This document shows, piece after piece, positions 18,378 through 26,481 of a stretch of DNA of 62,234 nt. Each line of letters begins with the position of its first letter. The first letter of the stretch is position 1. Location: the NCBI GenBank assembly GCA_902803315.1, contig CADCPM010000032.1:1-62234 (forward strand). The letters are read 5' to 3'. Under the pieces are notes generated by a model. That model was not told the DNA's origin and did no database searches. It saw only the letters and a program-made list of their open reading frames with translations. Source of the DNA: an uncultured Coriobacteriaceae bacterium. Lineage in GTDB: Bacteria; Actinomycetota; Coriobacteriia; Coriobacteriales; Atopobiaceae. The translations under genes and the position numbers were made by a program.

Positions 18378-19010
18378 CTACTTGAGTCGCTGCGCAAGGG
18401 CGTCGATTGAGTCTTCGTAGACGAACATGTGGAGACCGGGGATGTAAACGGAAACGCGGTCCGCGACTCGATTCATGCCCCAATGCTCGTATATCTGCCA
18501 GTCGCAGTTCTGGTCGGTAATCAGACGAACGGTATGGGCCCCATGCTCGCGAAGCCAGGCGATGCCCTGGCTAAAGAGCGCCTTGCCATAGCCTTTGCCA
18601 CGGGCTTGGGAACTGAGGATAAGCAGCTCGACCGTTCCCGCCCCTTCTGTTCCCTGCTGATTTTTCACGTCGTTCAGCATGGCGCGTTCCTCATCCAAAA
18701 ATGCGGCGTCGGCACGCGTGTTTATGCCAAGGGCAGACGCCATGGCTGCCATGCTGCTGCGCTGCTTCTTCCAATGAGCGCGCATGTCGGGGTTCGCATC
18801 CTTGGCACAGGCGCTGCCAAGCAGAATGGTACCCAATACGTTCCCGTCGTTATCTTGCGCCACAAAGCCCTTATCGGTTGCGGACAAGTGCTCGCAGAGC
18901 TCGTTGGCGCCCTGCCAGTGCGACGTCGTACCACGGTCTGCGTACCAAAGCGATCCCACCAGCACGGAGAGGGGATTAAGGTCAGAACCTTTGAATTCTC
19001 TGATTTGCAT
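18378..19010 (-). CDS. GNAT-family N-acetyltransferase
   Basis: The 210-aa protein has the acetyl-CoA loop QARGKGYGKALF (about 136-147) and the end motif YEHWGMNRV typical of GNAT motif B. The central helical insert (about 75-115) is longer than in minimal GNATs. The substrate is unknown. The start at 19010 has GAGGAG 6 bases upstream. It is convergent with hypA, with 11 bases between. Confidence 0.88.
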   Translation of the reverse strand: MQIREFKGSDLNPLSVLVGSLWYADRGTTSHWQGANELCEHLSATDKGFVAQDNDGNVLGTILLGSACAKDANPDMRAHWKKQRSSMAAMASALGINTRADAAFLDEERAMLNDVKNQQGTEGAGTVELLILSSQARGKGYGKALFSQGIAWLREHGAHTVRLITDQNCDWQIYEHWGMNRVADRVSVYIPGLHMFVYEDSIDALAQRLK

Positions 19011-19128
19011 GCACGCTCCTCATACTTACGTTCTTTTTGCTGGTAACAATAATACTCGCATCCCTTCCCTCGCGCGGCGACGCTTGAGTGCGAGATAGAT
19101 GGGGATGGAATGACGTCTCTGTGGCGAA

Positions 19129-19157
19129 TTGACTCATGTGCGGGCGCGGGATACGAT
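19129..19157 (+). promoter_or_regulatory. Strong candidate sigma-70 promoter for the patatin gene
   Basis: TTGACT, a 17-base spacer and TACGAT lie 32 bases before the ATG. This is the best promoter match I found in the window. Confidence 0.7.
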
Positions 19158-19189
19158 ACGTTTCACGGCTTTACCCAAAAGGAGCAACC

Positions 19190-20101
19190 ATGGTGCATAA
19201 AAACTACTCTCACTTTGACAGCATTCCAGATGGCAGTGCATCAAACAGGCTTACCGAGGGCTGCCTCGTGCTGGAAGGTGGTGCGTTTAGGGGGCTCTAT
19301 ACGCAGGGACTTCTGGACACCCTCATGCTCTACGACATCAACTTTTCGTGCGTTATTGGCGTGTCGGCAGGCGCGCTTGGTGGCATGAACTACGTTTCGG
19401 GGCAGATCGGTCGATCCGCGCGCATAAACATAGGGCATCGCCATGACGATCGCTACGTGGGCGTACGGGCGTTCATGAATAGCCACAGTATTCTGGACGT
19501 AGGGTTCCTTACCGAGGATCGCGGCATACTTGAGCCGTTCGACCGCGAGCGCTTTGGTGACCCTGCCAGGAGGTTCGTTGCGGTAGCCACCAACTGCGAA
19601 ACGGGGGAGGCGACATATTTCGATAGGGACACGTGTTCCGACATCTACCTGGCTGCGCGAGCCTCGGCAACCATGCCTTACTTCGCGCCTATGGTCGAAA
19701 TAGATGGCGTGCCGTATCTTGACGGCGCGTGCTCGTGCAAGATTCCCTACGAATGGGCGTTTGAGCAGGGGTACAAAAAGATCGTGGTCGTACGTACGCG
19801 TAAGGCAGACTATCGCTCGCCCACTACCTCAGCGGGCGTAAACTCAATGGCTCAGCGCGTCTATGGCTCATATCCCAATCTCGTCCACAGCCTTAACGCG
19901 ATGAACGCATACTACAATCACCAATGCGATGAGATAGAGCGTCTGCACGACGAGGGGAAACTCTATATGTTTGCTCCATCGGAGCCTATCAACATCGGCA
20001 AGGTCGAGCCAGATGTGGAGCGACTTGGTGACCTGTACTGGTTGGGTTGCTACGATTGCATGACCCAAATCGACGAGCTGAGGGACTATATTCAGGCGTA
20101 A
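19190..20101 (+). CDS. Patatin-like phospholipase
   Basis: The 303-aa protein has the patatin oxyanion segment LEGGAFRGLYTQG, the nucleophile motif GVSAG (Ser59) and the dyad aspartate in LDGACS (Asp178; DGA rather than DGG). The length is that of bacterial RssA/YjjU-type hydrolases, and the absence of a signal peptide suggests a cytoplasmic acyl hydrolase. The ATG follows AAAAGGAGC. Its last 10 bases overlap the 3' end of the convergent GNAT gene. Confidence 0.92.
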   Translation: MVHKNYSHFDSIPDGSASNRLTEGCLVLEGGAFRGLYTQGLLDTLMLYDINFSCVIGVSAGALGGMNYVSGQIGRSARINIGHRHDDRYVGVRAFMNSHSILDVGFLTEDRGILEPFDRERFGDPARRFVAVATNCETGEATYFDRDTCSDIYLAARASATMPYFAPMVEIDGVPYLDGACSCKIPYEWAFEQGYKKIVVVRTRKADYRSPTTSAGVNSMAQRVYGSYPNLVHSLNAMNAYYNHQCDEIERLHDEGKLYMFAPSEPINIGKVEPDVERLGDLYWLGCYDCMTQIDELRDYIQA

Positions 20102-20586
20102 GGCTCTTTCCGCACATAGTGGTAGGCCACACGCGGCGTGCCATCCTCGCAAATGATGGTGCCACACTCCGCAAAGCCGAGCTTTGTAAGCACGTGACGC
20201 ATGGGCGCGTTGTGTTCGTGAGTGTCTATGCGCAGGTTGGGAACCTGGGCACATGCCCATTCGATGCATTTGCGTCCCGCCCCGCTACCCTCCTGGGCGG
20301 CAATGCGATGCACGACGCCGTAAGGCTCGTCGTTGAGCCAGAAGCCGTCGATGTGTGCGTAGGTGGGGTCGGGGCCCAGTGCGAAGAAGAAGACGGCCTG
20401 CACCTCGCCGTTCTTTTCATATACGTAAAGAGAGCTGCGACGTATGTCGGCCGTGACGTCACCAAGGCTCGGATAATCGTCCGGCCATTGGGTTGGGTTA
20501 CCCGAACGACGCATGAAGTCCCTTGCTGCCGCATATAGTTTGAGGATGCGCGGGACATCGTGCTGGTTGGCGAGTCTGATGCACAT
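20092..20586 (-). CDS. GNAT-family N-acetyltransferase
   Basis: This 164-aa single-domain GNAT has DGFWLNDEPYGVVHRIAAQEGSG as core strands and the acetyl-CoA loop (GSGAGRKCIEWA), with NAPMRHVLTKLGFAECG in motif B. The substrate is unknown. The start at 20586 lies directly after AAGGAGGTCC; the longer frame to 20661 runs into palindrome P1-E. Confidence 0.88.
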   Translation of the reverse strand: MCIRLANQHDVPRILKLYAAARDFMRRSGNPTQWPDDYPSLGDVTADIRRSSLYVYEKNGEVQAVFFFALGPDPTYAHIDGFWLNDEPYGVVHRIAAQEGSGAGRKCIEWACAQVPNLRIDTHEHNAPMRHVLTKLGFAECGTIICEDGTPRVAYHYVRKEPYA

Positions 20587-20617
20587 GTGGACCTCCTTGG
20601 ATGGCTGGCTAAACGGG

Positions 20618-20725
20618 ATCGCGCCTCCGCGATTACGCCCGTCCCGCATGCAGCGACTCACGAAGTGAGCGAGCGAAGCGAGCGCGGAGCTGCAGGTGGG
20701 ACGGACGCAATCGCGGAGGCGCGAG
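20618..20725. repeat. Palindromic repeat P1, copy E
   Basis: Arms of about 37 bp (TCGCGCCTCCGCGATTACGC... and complement, with a few mismatches) flank a plus-orientation core (20653-20689). It lies in the divergent gap between a GNAT gene and a flavoprotein gene. Confidence 0.93.
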
Positions 20726-20831
20726 CAGTCCCGAACGGCGGTTTAACGTTGGGCGACGGATTGCGAGTCGGCGCGTCTTTGCGTAACCATGCTACAGTAA
20801 GAGCATCGTAAAAGAGAGGGGAGAACTTGCT

Positions 20832-21449
20832 ATGAACGTCCTGATGATAAACGGCAGCCCGCGTGCGAAGGGCAACACCACACGAGCCTTGGCCGAGATG
20901 GAAAGCGTCTTTGCTGCGGAAGGCATAGAGGTTGAGTCGGTGCGCGTGGGAAGCGCTGCCGTGAGGGGTTGCGTTGCCTGCGGAAAGTGTGCCGAAGCGG
21001 GAAAGTGCGTGTTCGACGACGTCGTCAATGAGCTCGCGGTTAAGTTCGAGGCGGCAGATGGTCTGGTCGTGGCCTCGCCTGTGTACTACGGGTCTGCCAA
21101 TGCAACGGTCGTTGCCGTGCTCGATCGCCTTTTCTACAGCTCCCATTTTGACAAGACCATGAAGGTGGGCGCTGCCGTAAGTGTCGCTCGCCGTGGTGGC
21201 CTTACGGCAACGTGGGATGAGCTCAACAAGTACTTTGGCATCTCGGGCATGCCTATTGCGTCGGGTCAGTATTGGAATGGCGCACACGGTCGTCTGCCGG
21301 GCGAGGCTGAGCAGGACGGCGAGGGAATGCAGCAGATGCGTACGCTTGCGCGCAACATGGCGTTCCTCATGAAAGCGATTGCGCTTGCAAAGGACCAATA
21401 CGGACTGCCCGAGCGAGAGACGGGCATATTCACCAACTTCGTGCGCTGA
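20832..21449 (+). CDS. Flavodoxin-fold NAD(P)H-dependent oxidoreductase (iron-sulfur flavoprotein type)
   Basis: The 205-aa protein begins with the FMN phosphate loop INGSPRAKGNTT and continues with the SPVYYGSANA isoalloxazine segment. CVACGKC followed by a fourth cysteine (CxxCxxC-x5-C) resembles the compact 4Fe-4S motif of Isf-type flavoproteins. Its partner in electron transfer is unknown. The start is ATG at 20832 after AGAGGGGAG. Confidence 0.87.
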   Translation: MNVLMINGSPRAKGNTTRALAEMESVFAAEGIEVESVRVGSAAVRGCVACGKCAEAGKCVFDDVVNELAVKFEAADGLVVASPVYYGSANATVVAVLDRLFYSSHFDKTMKVGAAVSVARRGGLTATWDELNKYFGISGMPIASGQYWNGAHGRLPGEAEQDGEGMQQMRTLARNMAFLMKAIALAKDQYGLPERETGIFTNFVR

Positions 21450-21529
21450 GGCGTCGTCTTCCAGCAAGGGAAACTTGGGATGAGTCCAAGTTGGGTACCG
21501 TAGTTTCAGTAACCTGTATAATTAGTGGG

Positions 21530-21679
21530 AAATGAATTCAGTCTTTGCAACCGAATCCTGCGGTTTTGCGTTTTTGAACCGATTCATTTCCCGTTAGCTA
21601 AAATACGCAATGGGAAATGAATGAGCGGAAATTTGGTGAATCCAGGCCTTTTGTATTTTTGAACCGATTCATTTCCCAT
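21530..21679. repeat. Two tandem AT-rich inverted elements (GGGAAATGAAT type)
   Basis: Element 1 (21530-21594) and element 2 (21612-21679) each begin GGGAAATGAAT and end TTTTTGAACCGATTCATTTCCC (first 20 of those bases shared exactly); the middles differ. The termini of each element are complementary. They fill the 306-bp gap (21450-21755) before the Pr6Pr-like gene. The conserved 3' halves suggest a duplicated mobile or protein-binding element rather than a terminator. Confidence 0.85.
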
Positions 21680-21716
21680 TAAATTATAACGTAAAAACAT
21701 GTACAAGCTTAGGGAC

Positions 21717-21733
21717 GGTCCCAGACTGGGACC
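21717..21733. repeat. P2 remnant: GGTCCCAG-A-CTGGGACC
   Basis: A perfect 8-bp palindrome around one base follows AGCTTAGGGAC, which is the left arm of P2. It looks like a collapsed P2 copy, 22 bases before the next gene. Confidence 0.65.
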
Positions 21734-21755
21734 AGCATAAGGTCGGGGTGATAAG

Positions 21756-22394
21756 ATGGCATCGCTTCCTGTTCCGAGCATAGTGGCGAACGTGGTAATT
21801 GCCGTTGTTTCGTTTGGCGCGTGGCTCATGCTGGCGTTCGACCGTCGTGCGGACGAGCGGGAACTCGTCTCACGCGGCAAGGAGAGCCTAAGGTACTTTA
21901 CGGTGCTCTCCAACCTGTTCTCAGGCGCGGTCTCGACAATCTACGCAAGCGCGCCTCTGTGGGCGGGGGAGATGCCGTCTTGGCTGCTCACGCTCAAGCT
22001 CATGTCTGCTTCGGCAGTCATGCTCACGTTCCTTACGGTGGTGTTCCTCCTAAGGCCGACCTATGGGTTTATGAGCATGTTCGTGGGTGGCAACTTTTGG
22101 CTGCATCTGGTCTTGCCTTTACTCGCGGCCATTGACCTCTGCCTGTTCGTGCCCGTGTGGCAGCTTCCGTGGACCAATACCTTGTGGTCGATGCTGCCAA
22201 CCCTGCTCTACGGAATCGGATATCTAAGAAGCGTGCTGACTCACGGGGCCCAGGAGAACGGCGTGGTGTATGACTTCTACGGTTTCCTGCGCTGGGGAAG
22301 AGACAAAATTCCCGTCGTGATGGTCGGCATGCTCCTCTTCACGTGGGTCATCGCTCTTGGCTTGTATTTCTGCAATGTCGCGCTACACGGTTAG
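21756..22394 (+). CDS. Pr6Pr-like (FAR-17a/AIG1-related) six-helix membrane protein
   Basis: The 212-aa polytopic protein has about six transmembrane helices. Family-like cues are YFTVLSNLFSGAVS near the second helix, the conserved histidine in NFWLHLVLPLLAAID and LPTLLYGIGYL. Eukaryotic AIG1/FAR-17a relatives are membrane threonine hydrolases acting on lipids, but whether this protein has such activity is unknown. No neighbour explains it. Confidence 0.65.
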   Translation: MASLPVPSIVANVVIAVVSFGAWLMLAFDRRADERELVSRGKESLRYFTVLSNLFSGAVSTIYASAPLWAGEMPSWLLTLKLMSASAVMLTFLTVVFLLRPTYGFMSMFVGGNFWLHLVLPLLAAIDLCLFVPVWQLPWTNTLWSMLPTLLYGIGYLRSVLTHGAQENGVVYDFYGFLRWGRDKIPVVMVGMLLFTWVIALGLYFCNVALHG

Positions 22395-22463
22395 GGCGGG
22401 CTGACGCTGTCTCACGGAAGGGATGTGTCCCGTTCTGTTATGCAAGATCAAGGAACAAGGGAG

Positions 22464-22557
22464 CGCTGAAGCGCGCAGCGCCAGTGACATGCCGCGCGCA
22501 GTTCGCGAAGCGCTGTCCGAGCACGGCATGCCACTGGCGCCGCCCGCTTCAGCGCGG
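22464..22557. repeat. Palindromic repeat P3, copy 1
   Basis: 31-bp arms (CGCTGAAGCGCGCAGCGCC... against ...GGCGCCGCCCGCTTCAGCG, four mismatches) surround a core containing CAGTTCGCGAAGCGCTGTCC and then GAGCACGG. A second, weaker GGACTGTCCGAGCATGG follows at 22555. It occupies most of the 265-bp convergent gap before nikR. Confidence 0.85.
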
Positions 22558-22659
22558 ACTGTCCGAGCATGGTTTGCGTTCCTGCGCCCCGGAGGATCTG
22601 GCGATTCCTTAGGGGCGTAACATAAGGCCCAGATAACCTGTACGCCTTCGGTAGATTAC

Positions 22660-23076
22660 CTAGTGTCCCACCGCAACGCAGGTGAGCTTTCCATGGCGCA
22701 CGCCTTTGAGTCCCAACATGCAATCGGCCATGTTTGCCACAACGCGTCCCCTTCCGCGCACGGCGACGATCTCCAGGCAGGACTCGTGGTCCAGGTGCAC
22801 GTGCATGGTGCTTATTATCTCGGTGTTGTGTCGATGCTGAATCTTGTCGAGCTGTGCCGCAAGGCCGGGAGTGTGGTGGTCGTATACCATGGTTATGGAC
22901 CCCACCACCTCTTCCTCGGGATCGGTGGTCGCCTCGTCCACAAGCCTCTCGCGCACGATGTCACGCACAGTCTCGGACCTATTGAGTCGCGTTCCTCGGC
23001 GACTCGTATAGGCATCGAGCTCATCCAAAAGTTCCTCTGGCATCGTTATGGAAAAACGAACGAGGTCGCTTGCCAT
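22660..23076 (-). CDS. nikR: Nickel-responsive regulator NikR
   Basis: The 138-aa protein pairs an N-terminal ribbon-helix-helix (LVRFSITMPEELLDELDAYT, RSETVRDIVRERL) with a C-terminal ACT-like Ni-binding domain. His81, His92, His94 and Cys100 have exactly the spacing of E. coli NikR His76/His87/His89/Cys95, so the high-affinity nickel site is intact. It should repress nickel uptake or use genes when Ni2+ is bound. It starts 13 bases after the threonine aldolase stop and is likely co-transcribed with it. No nik transporter is in the window. Confidence 0.94.
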   Translation of the reverse strand: MASDLVRFSITMPEELLDELDAYTSRRGTRLNRSETVRDIVRERLVDEATTDPEEEVVGSITMVYDHHTPGLAAQLDKIQHRHNTEIISTMHVHLDHESCLEIVAVRGRGRVVANMADCMLGLKGVRHGKLTCVAVGH

Positions 23077-23089
23077 GCGTGTTCCTCTC

Positions 23090-24130
23090 CTAGGGCTTCG
23101 AGAAGGCCAATAACAGTTGGTCGACCTGCTCGTCGGTTGTGGCCCAGCTCGTTGCCAGGCGTATAACAATATGGTCCTTGTCGGAACGCTCCCAAAAGCT
23201 GTATTCCACCAGGTTGCCAAGGCGTTTTGCAACCTCGTCCTCAAGTACGACGAAGACTTGGTTGGTGGGAGAGACGAAGGCAAGCCGGTGTCCATGCTGC
23301 ACGAGGGCCGCGCGAATTCTGTTTGCAGCTTCAACCGCAGGCTTTCCTATGGACAAGTACCGATCTTCAGCAAAGAGCTCGTCGAACTGGATGCCCAGGA
23401 GCCATCCCTTTGCCAAGAGCGCCCCATGTTGCTTCGTGAGGGTAAAGAAGTGTGGAGTGAGCTGTGGGTTGGGAATAACCACGGCCTCACCAAAGAGCGC
23501 CCCGCACTTGGTGCCTCCAATGTAGAAAGCGTCGCACAGACGTGCGAGGTCTGCCAGCCCAACGTCGTTCTGCGCACTTCCAAGCGCGTATGCAAGACGC
23601 GCTCCGTCTACGTAGAGCCTAAGGCCATGCTTGCGACACACATCCTTTATGTCCTCGAGCTCCTTGAGGTTGTAGAGTGTTCCGTATTCGGTTGGCTGCG
23701 ATAGATACACCACGCCAGGCGCAACCATATGGTCGCGATTGAGGTCGGAGAAGAACGTGTTGCAATAGTCGCCCAGCTGGGCCGCGGAGATCTTTCCCAG
23801 CCTATGGGGGAGTGTGAGTACCTTATGGCCACACGCCTCCACTGCCCCTGCCTCATGCACGCTTATATGGCCGGTGTCAGCGGCAACAACGCCTTCGTGT
23901 GCGGCTAACAAGGCGTCCAGCACCGTTGCGTTGGTTTGAGTGCCGCCTACCAAAAAATGAACGTCGGCCTCTGGGCAGGCGCAGGCCTTACGGATCCTTT
24001 CTCGCGCGGACACACATATATCGTCTGTGCCATATCCTGGCATCTTGAGGAGGTTCATGCTGGCCATGCGCTCGAGGATGCGAGGATGCGCGCCCTCTTG
24101 GTAGTCGGATGCAAAAGAAACGGCGTTCAC
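23090..24130 (-). CDS. Threonine aldolase-like PLP enzyme (beta-eliminating lyase family)
   Basis: The 346-aa fold-type I PLP protein has VGGTQTNATVLDALL (phosphate-binding), LYVDGARLAYALG (Asp to PLP nitrogen) and the Schiff-base lysine in YIGGTKCGALFGE. It is expected to cleave L-threonine or allo-threonine to glycine and acetaldehyde; related aryl-lyases are possible. The start is GTG at 24130, 5-6 bases after GGAGG; the longer frame adds an arginine-rich extension without support. nikR follows directly. Confidence 0.88.
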   Translation of the reverse strand: MNAVSFASDYQEGAHPRILERMASMNLLKMPGYGTDDICVSARERIRKACACPEADVHFLVGGTQTNATVLDALLAAHEGVVAADTGHISVHEAGAVEACGHKVLTLPHRLGKISAAQLGDYCNTFFSDLNRDHMVAPGVVYLSQPTEYGTLYNLKELEDIKDVCRKHGLRLYVDGARLAYALGSAQNDVGLADLARLCDAFYIGGTKCGALFGEAVVIPNPQLTPHFFTLTKQHGALLAKGWLLGIQFDELFAEDRYLSIGKPAVEAANRIRAALVQHGHRLAFVSPTNQVFVVLEDEVAKRLGNLVEYSFWERSDKDHIVIRLATSWATTDEQVDQLLLAFSKP

Positions 24131-24180
24131 TAAGACCTCCGTGGTTTGCGTGTGTGTGCGATGCAATGCTATAGCGTGCC

Positions 24181-25662
24181 TTAGCGATGATAGTACGTAT
24201 GGCGCTCGTATTTGGGCTCGCAGCATACGTTTATGCCCAGGCTCCTAAAGAGCTTCTCGTCGGTTGGAGAGACAATAACCGAAAAGTAGGCATCGCAGCC
24301 ACGCAATTCCTCCGCCGCCTCGATGGCCCGCGCCGCCTCTTCGTTGCTCGCGGAGCTGATGGAGAGGGCGATGAGCGTTTCGTCGGAATGCAGCCGTGGG
24401 TTGCGGCTGTTGAGGTGGCTAGTCTTGAGCTGGCAAATTGGCTCGAGGGCCTTGTCGCTTACCACATAATGCTCGTCGGGGATGCCAGCCACGTGCTTGA
24501 GGGCATTGAGCAAGAGCGACGAGGCGGCGCCCAGGAGGTCGGAGGTCTTGCCTGTTACCAGCGTGCCGTCGGGAAGTACCATCGCGGCGGCTGGTGCCCC
24601 GGTGGACTCCTCCTTGGCGAGGGCTGCCGCATGAGCGGGGGAGTAGTCCACGCTTACCCCTGCCTTGCCCATGAGCAGTTCGATCTTTGCGAGGGCGGCT
24701 TCTCCCTCACCGGTGCGCTTGAGCTGTACGGCCGTCCAGAAGTACCTGCGCACGATCTCGTGCTTTGCCGCCTCCTCGCATACCGGATTGGCGCTGATGC
24801 ACTTGCCTACCATGTTTACGCCCATATCCGTGGGGGATTGATAGGGGCTTTCTCCTTGGATCTTCTCCAAAAGGGCGCGGACCACGGGGAACGTCTCTAC
24901 GTCACGGTTATAGTTAACCGTTACCTCGCCATAGGCCTCCAGATGGAAGGGGTCAATGATGTTTCGATCCTCAAGATCGGCCGTGGCTGCCTCGTATGCC
25001 ACGTTTACGGGATGCTCGAGCGGAAGGTTCCACACGGGGAAGGTCTCGAACTTGGCGTATCCTGCCTCCACTCCGCGCTTCTGCTCGAAATACAGCTGGC
25101 TGAGGCACGTGGCGAGCTTGCCCGAACCAGGGCCAGGTGCGGTAACGATCACGAGTGGTCGGGTGGTCTCAGCGAACTCGTTCTTGCCAAAGCCATCGTC
25201 GCTTACGATGAGCTGCGTGTTAGAGGGATAGCCGTCTATGGGATAGTGGCGATAGCACTGCACGCCCATGGACTCCAGGCGGTGCTGGTATGCCTCCACA
25301 TGGGGCTGGCCGGTAAATCGGGTGATTACTACCTTGTTGGCAAGAATACCCATGCCGCGGAACATGTCCATCAGGCGTAGGGCATCCTCGTCGTAACCGA
25401 TTCCTATGTCGCTTCTGCGCTTGTTCTGCTCGATGTCCTGCGCGTTGATCGCTACCAGCACCTCGGCGTCGTCCGCCAGCGCCGAGAGCATGCGCGCCTT
25501 TGAGTCGGGCTCAAAGCCGGGAAGCACGCGGCTGGCATGGTAGTCGTCGAAGAGCTTGCCGCCAAACTCCAGGTAGAGCTTGCCGCCAAATTGATCGATG
25601 CGGCGGCGAATCCTCTCTGCCTGCATATGGATGTACTGGTCGTTGTCAAACCCAATGCGCAT
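24181..25662 (-). CDS. DUF1846 (UPF0371) protein
   Basis: This 493-aa full-length UPF0371/DUF1846 protein has MRIGFDNDQYIHMQAERIR at the start, KLYLEFGGKLFDDYHASRVL, a P-loop-like TAPGPGSGKLATCLSQLY and HDSETLI-type SDETLIALS near the end. Structures exist for the family, but its biochemical role is not settled. The ATG at 25662 is preceded by GAAGGGA. It stands alone. Confidence 0.92.
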   Translation of the reverse strand: MRIGFDNDQYIHMQAERIRRRIDQFGGKLYLEFGGKLFDDYHASRVLPGFEPDSKARMLSALADDAEVLVAINAQDIEQNKRRSDIGIGYDEDALRLMDMFRGMGILANKVVITRFTGQPHVEAYQHRLESMGVQCYRHYPIDGYPSNTQLIVSDDGFGKNEFAETTRPLVIVTAPGPGSGKLATCLSQLYFEQKRGVEAGYAKFETFPVWNLPLEHPVNVAYEAATADLEDRNIIDPFHLEAYGEVTVNYNRDVETFPVVRALLEKIQGESPYQSPTDMGVNMVGKCISANPVCEEAAKHEIVRRYFWTAVQLKRTGEGEAALAKIELLMGKAGVSVDYSPAHAAALAKEESTGAPAAAMVLPDGTLVTGKTSDLLGAASSLLLNALKHVAGIPDEHYVVSDKALEPICQLKTSHLNSRNPRLHSDETLIALSISSASNEEAARAIEAAEELRGCDAYFSVIVSPTDEKLFRSLGINVCCEPKYERHTYYHR

Positions 25663-25773
25663 GCCGTTTCCCTTCACGTGCTGTGGTATCAACTAATTAT
25701 TGCATTAATTTGCGACAAGAACGAAAACAGGCACAGAGTTAACCAAGTGGATGGACATCGTGGTTGACGCTTG

Positions 25774-25877
25774 CGACCCCGCGCCTGCGGTGCGGCCCGC
25801 ATGCGGCGACTCACGAAGTGAGCGAGCGAAGCGAGCGCGGAGTCGTTTGCGGTCCACATCGCAGGCGCGGGGGTCGC
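25774..25877. repeat. Palindromic repeat P1, copy F
   Basis: Arms CGACCCCGCGCCTGCGGTGC... pair with their complement with a few mismatches and one bulge; the plus-orientation core is at 25807-25843. It lies in the 386-bp divergent gap (25663-26048) between DUF1846 and the export operon. Apart from an AT-rich stretch next to DUF1846 I see nothing else there, and no short peptide gene with a ribosome site. Confidence 0.93.
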
Positions 25878-26048
25878 GAAACGGTGATCGAGCTGGCAAG
25901 GGGATGGTTCTTTTATCCCGCCCTTCCTTTGGGCCTGAAGGGCAAGAATCATGCTCACGTAGGATAGTATTGGGAGAGCACGCCTAGGGAAATCGTCCAG
26001 TGACGTTACGTAGATCCTTTTGTTTCTGCAATCAGGGGAGTTGGTACT

Positions 26049-26474
26049 ATGGCCGAGCCGAAGAAGAGCATTTTTCGCAAAGAGACGCTGGAACGCATCT
26101 CTTCGCCAGAGCAGCTAACGGATTACCTGCGCGTTACGAATCCGGGCATCTGGATCGTTCTTGTGGCAATAGTCGTCATGCTGGCGGGCTTCTTCGTTTG
26201 GATGTCGGTGGGCACCATAGAAACCACGGTCCCAGTCGGCGTATCCACGAAAGACCACCATGCCATAGTGGCGGTAAAAAGCGCCGAAAACAAGATAGAC
26301 AAGGACATGACCTTGCGTGTGGGCGACAAGCAGACCGCGATTTTGTCGACGAAGACGGACGAATACGGTCGCACCGTTGGAATGGCCGAAATCGATTTGC
26401 AAGACGGCATGTACGATGGCTCCTTGGTAACGGAATCCATCCATCCCATCCAGTTTTTGCTAACGAGCAAGTGA
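26049..26474 (+). CDS. Short NHLM-type secretion protein (truncated HlyD-like membrane fusion protein)
   Basis: 141 aa. The N-terminus (IFRKETLERISSPEQLTDYL, residues 8-27) matches the anchor region of NHLM-system HlyD proteins (TIGR03794), followed by one transmembrane helix (about 36-58) and TIETTVPVGVS. A full family member continues with a lipoyl/coiled-coil hairpin and beta-barrel to 300 aa or more; here only about 80 extracellular residues remain and the frame stops cleanly. It is the first gene of a three-gene operon (7 bases to the next), with AGGGGAG before the ATG. It may be a minimal adaptor suited to a monoderm. Confidence 0.8.
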   Translation: MAEPKKSIFRKETLERISSPEQLTDYLRVTNPGIWIVLVAIVVMLAGFFVWMSVGTIETTVPVGVSTKDHHAIVAVKSAENKIDKDMTLRVGDKQTAILSTKTDEYGRTVGMAEIDLQDGMYDGSLVTESIHPIQFLLTSK

Positions 26475-26481
26475 GGCGAAA

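Noticed and set aside
24187..25380. 397-codon open frame antisense to DUF1846
   Set aside because: Shadow of a conserved full-length family protein; no recognisable domain.
25689..25958. Small proteins containing SERSER, RSLRESP or LASLAHFVS strings at many loci
   Set aside because: These are frame translations of the P1 core, so the apparent protein family is an artefact of the DNA repeat.
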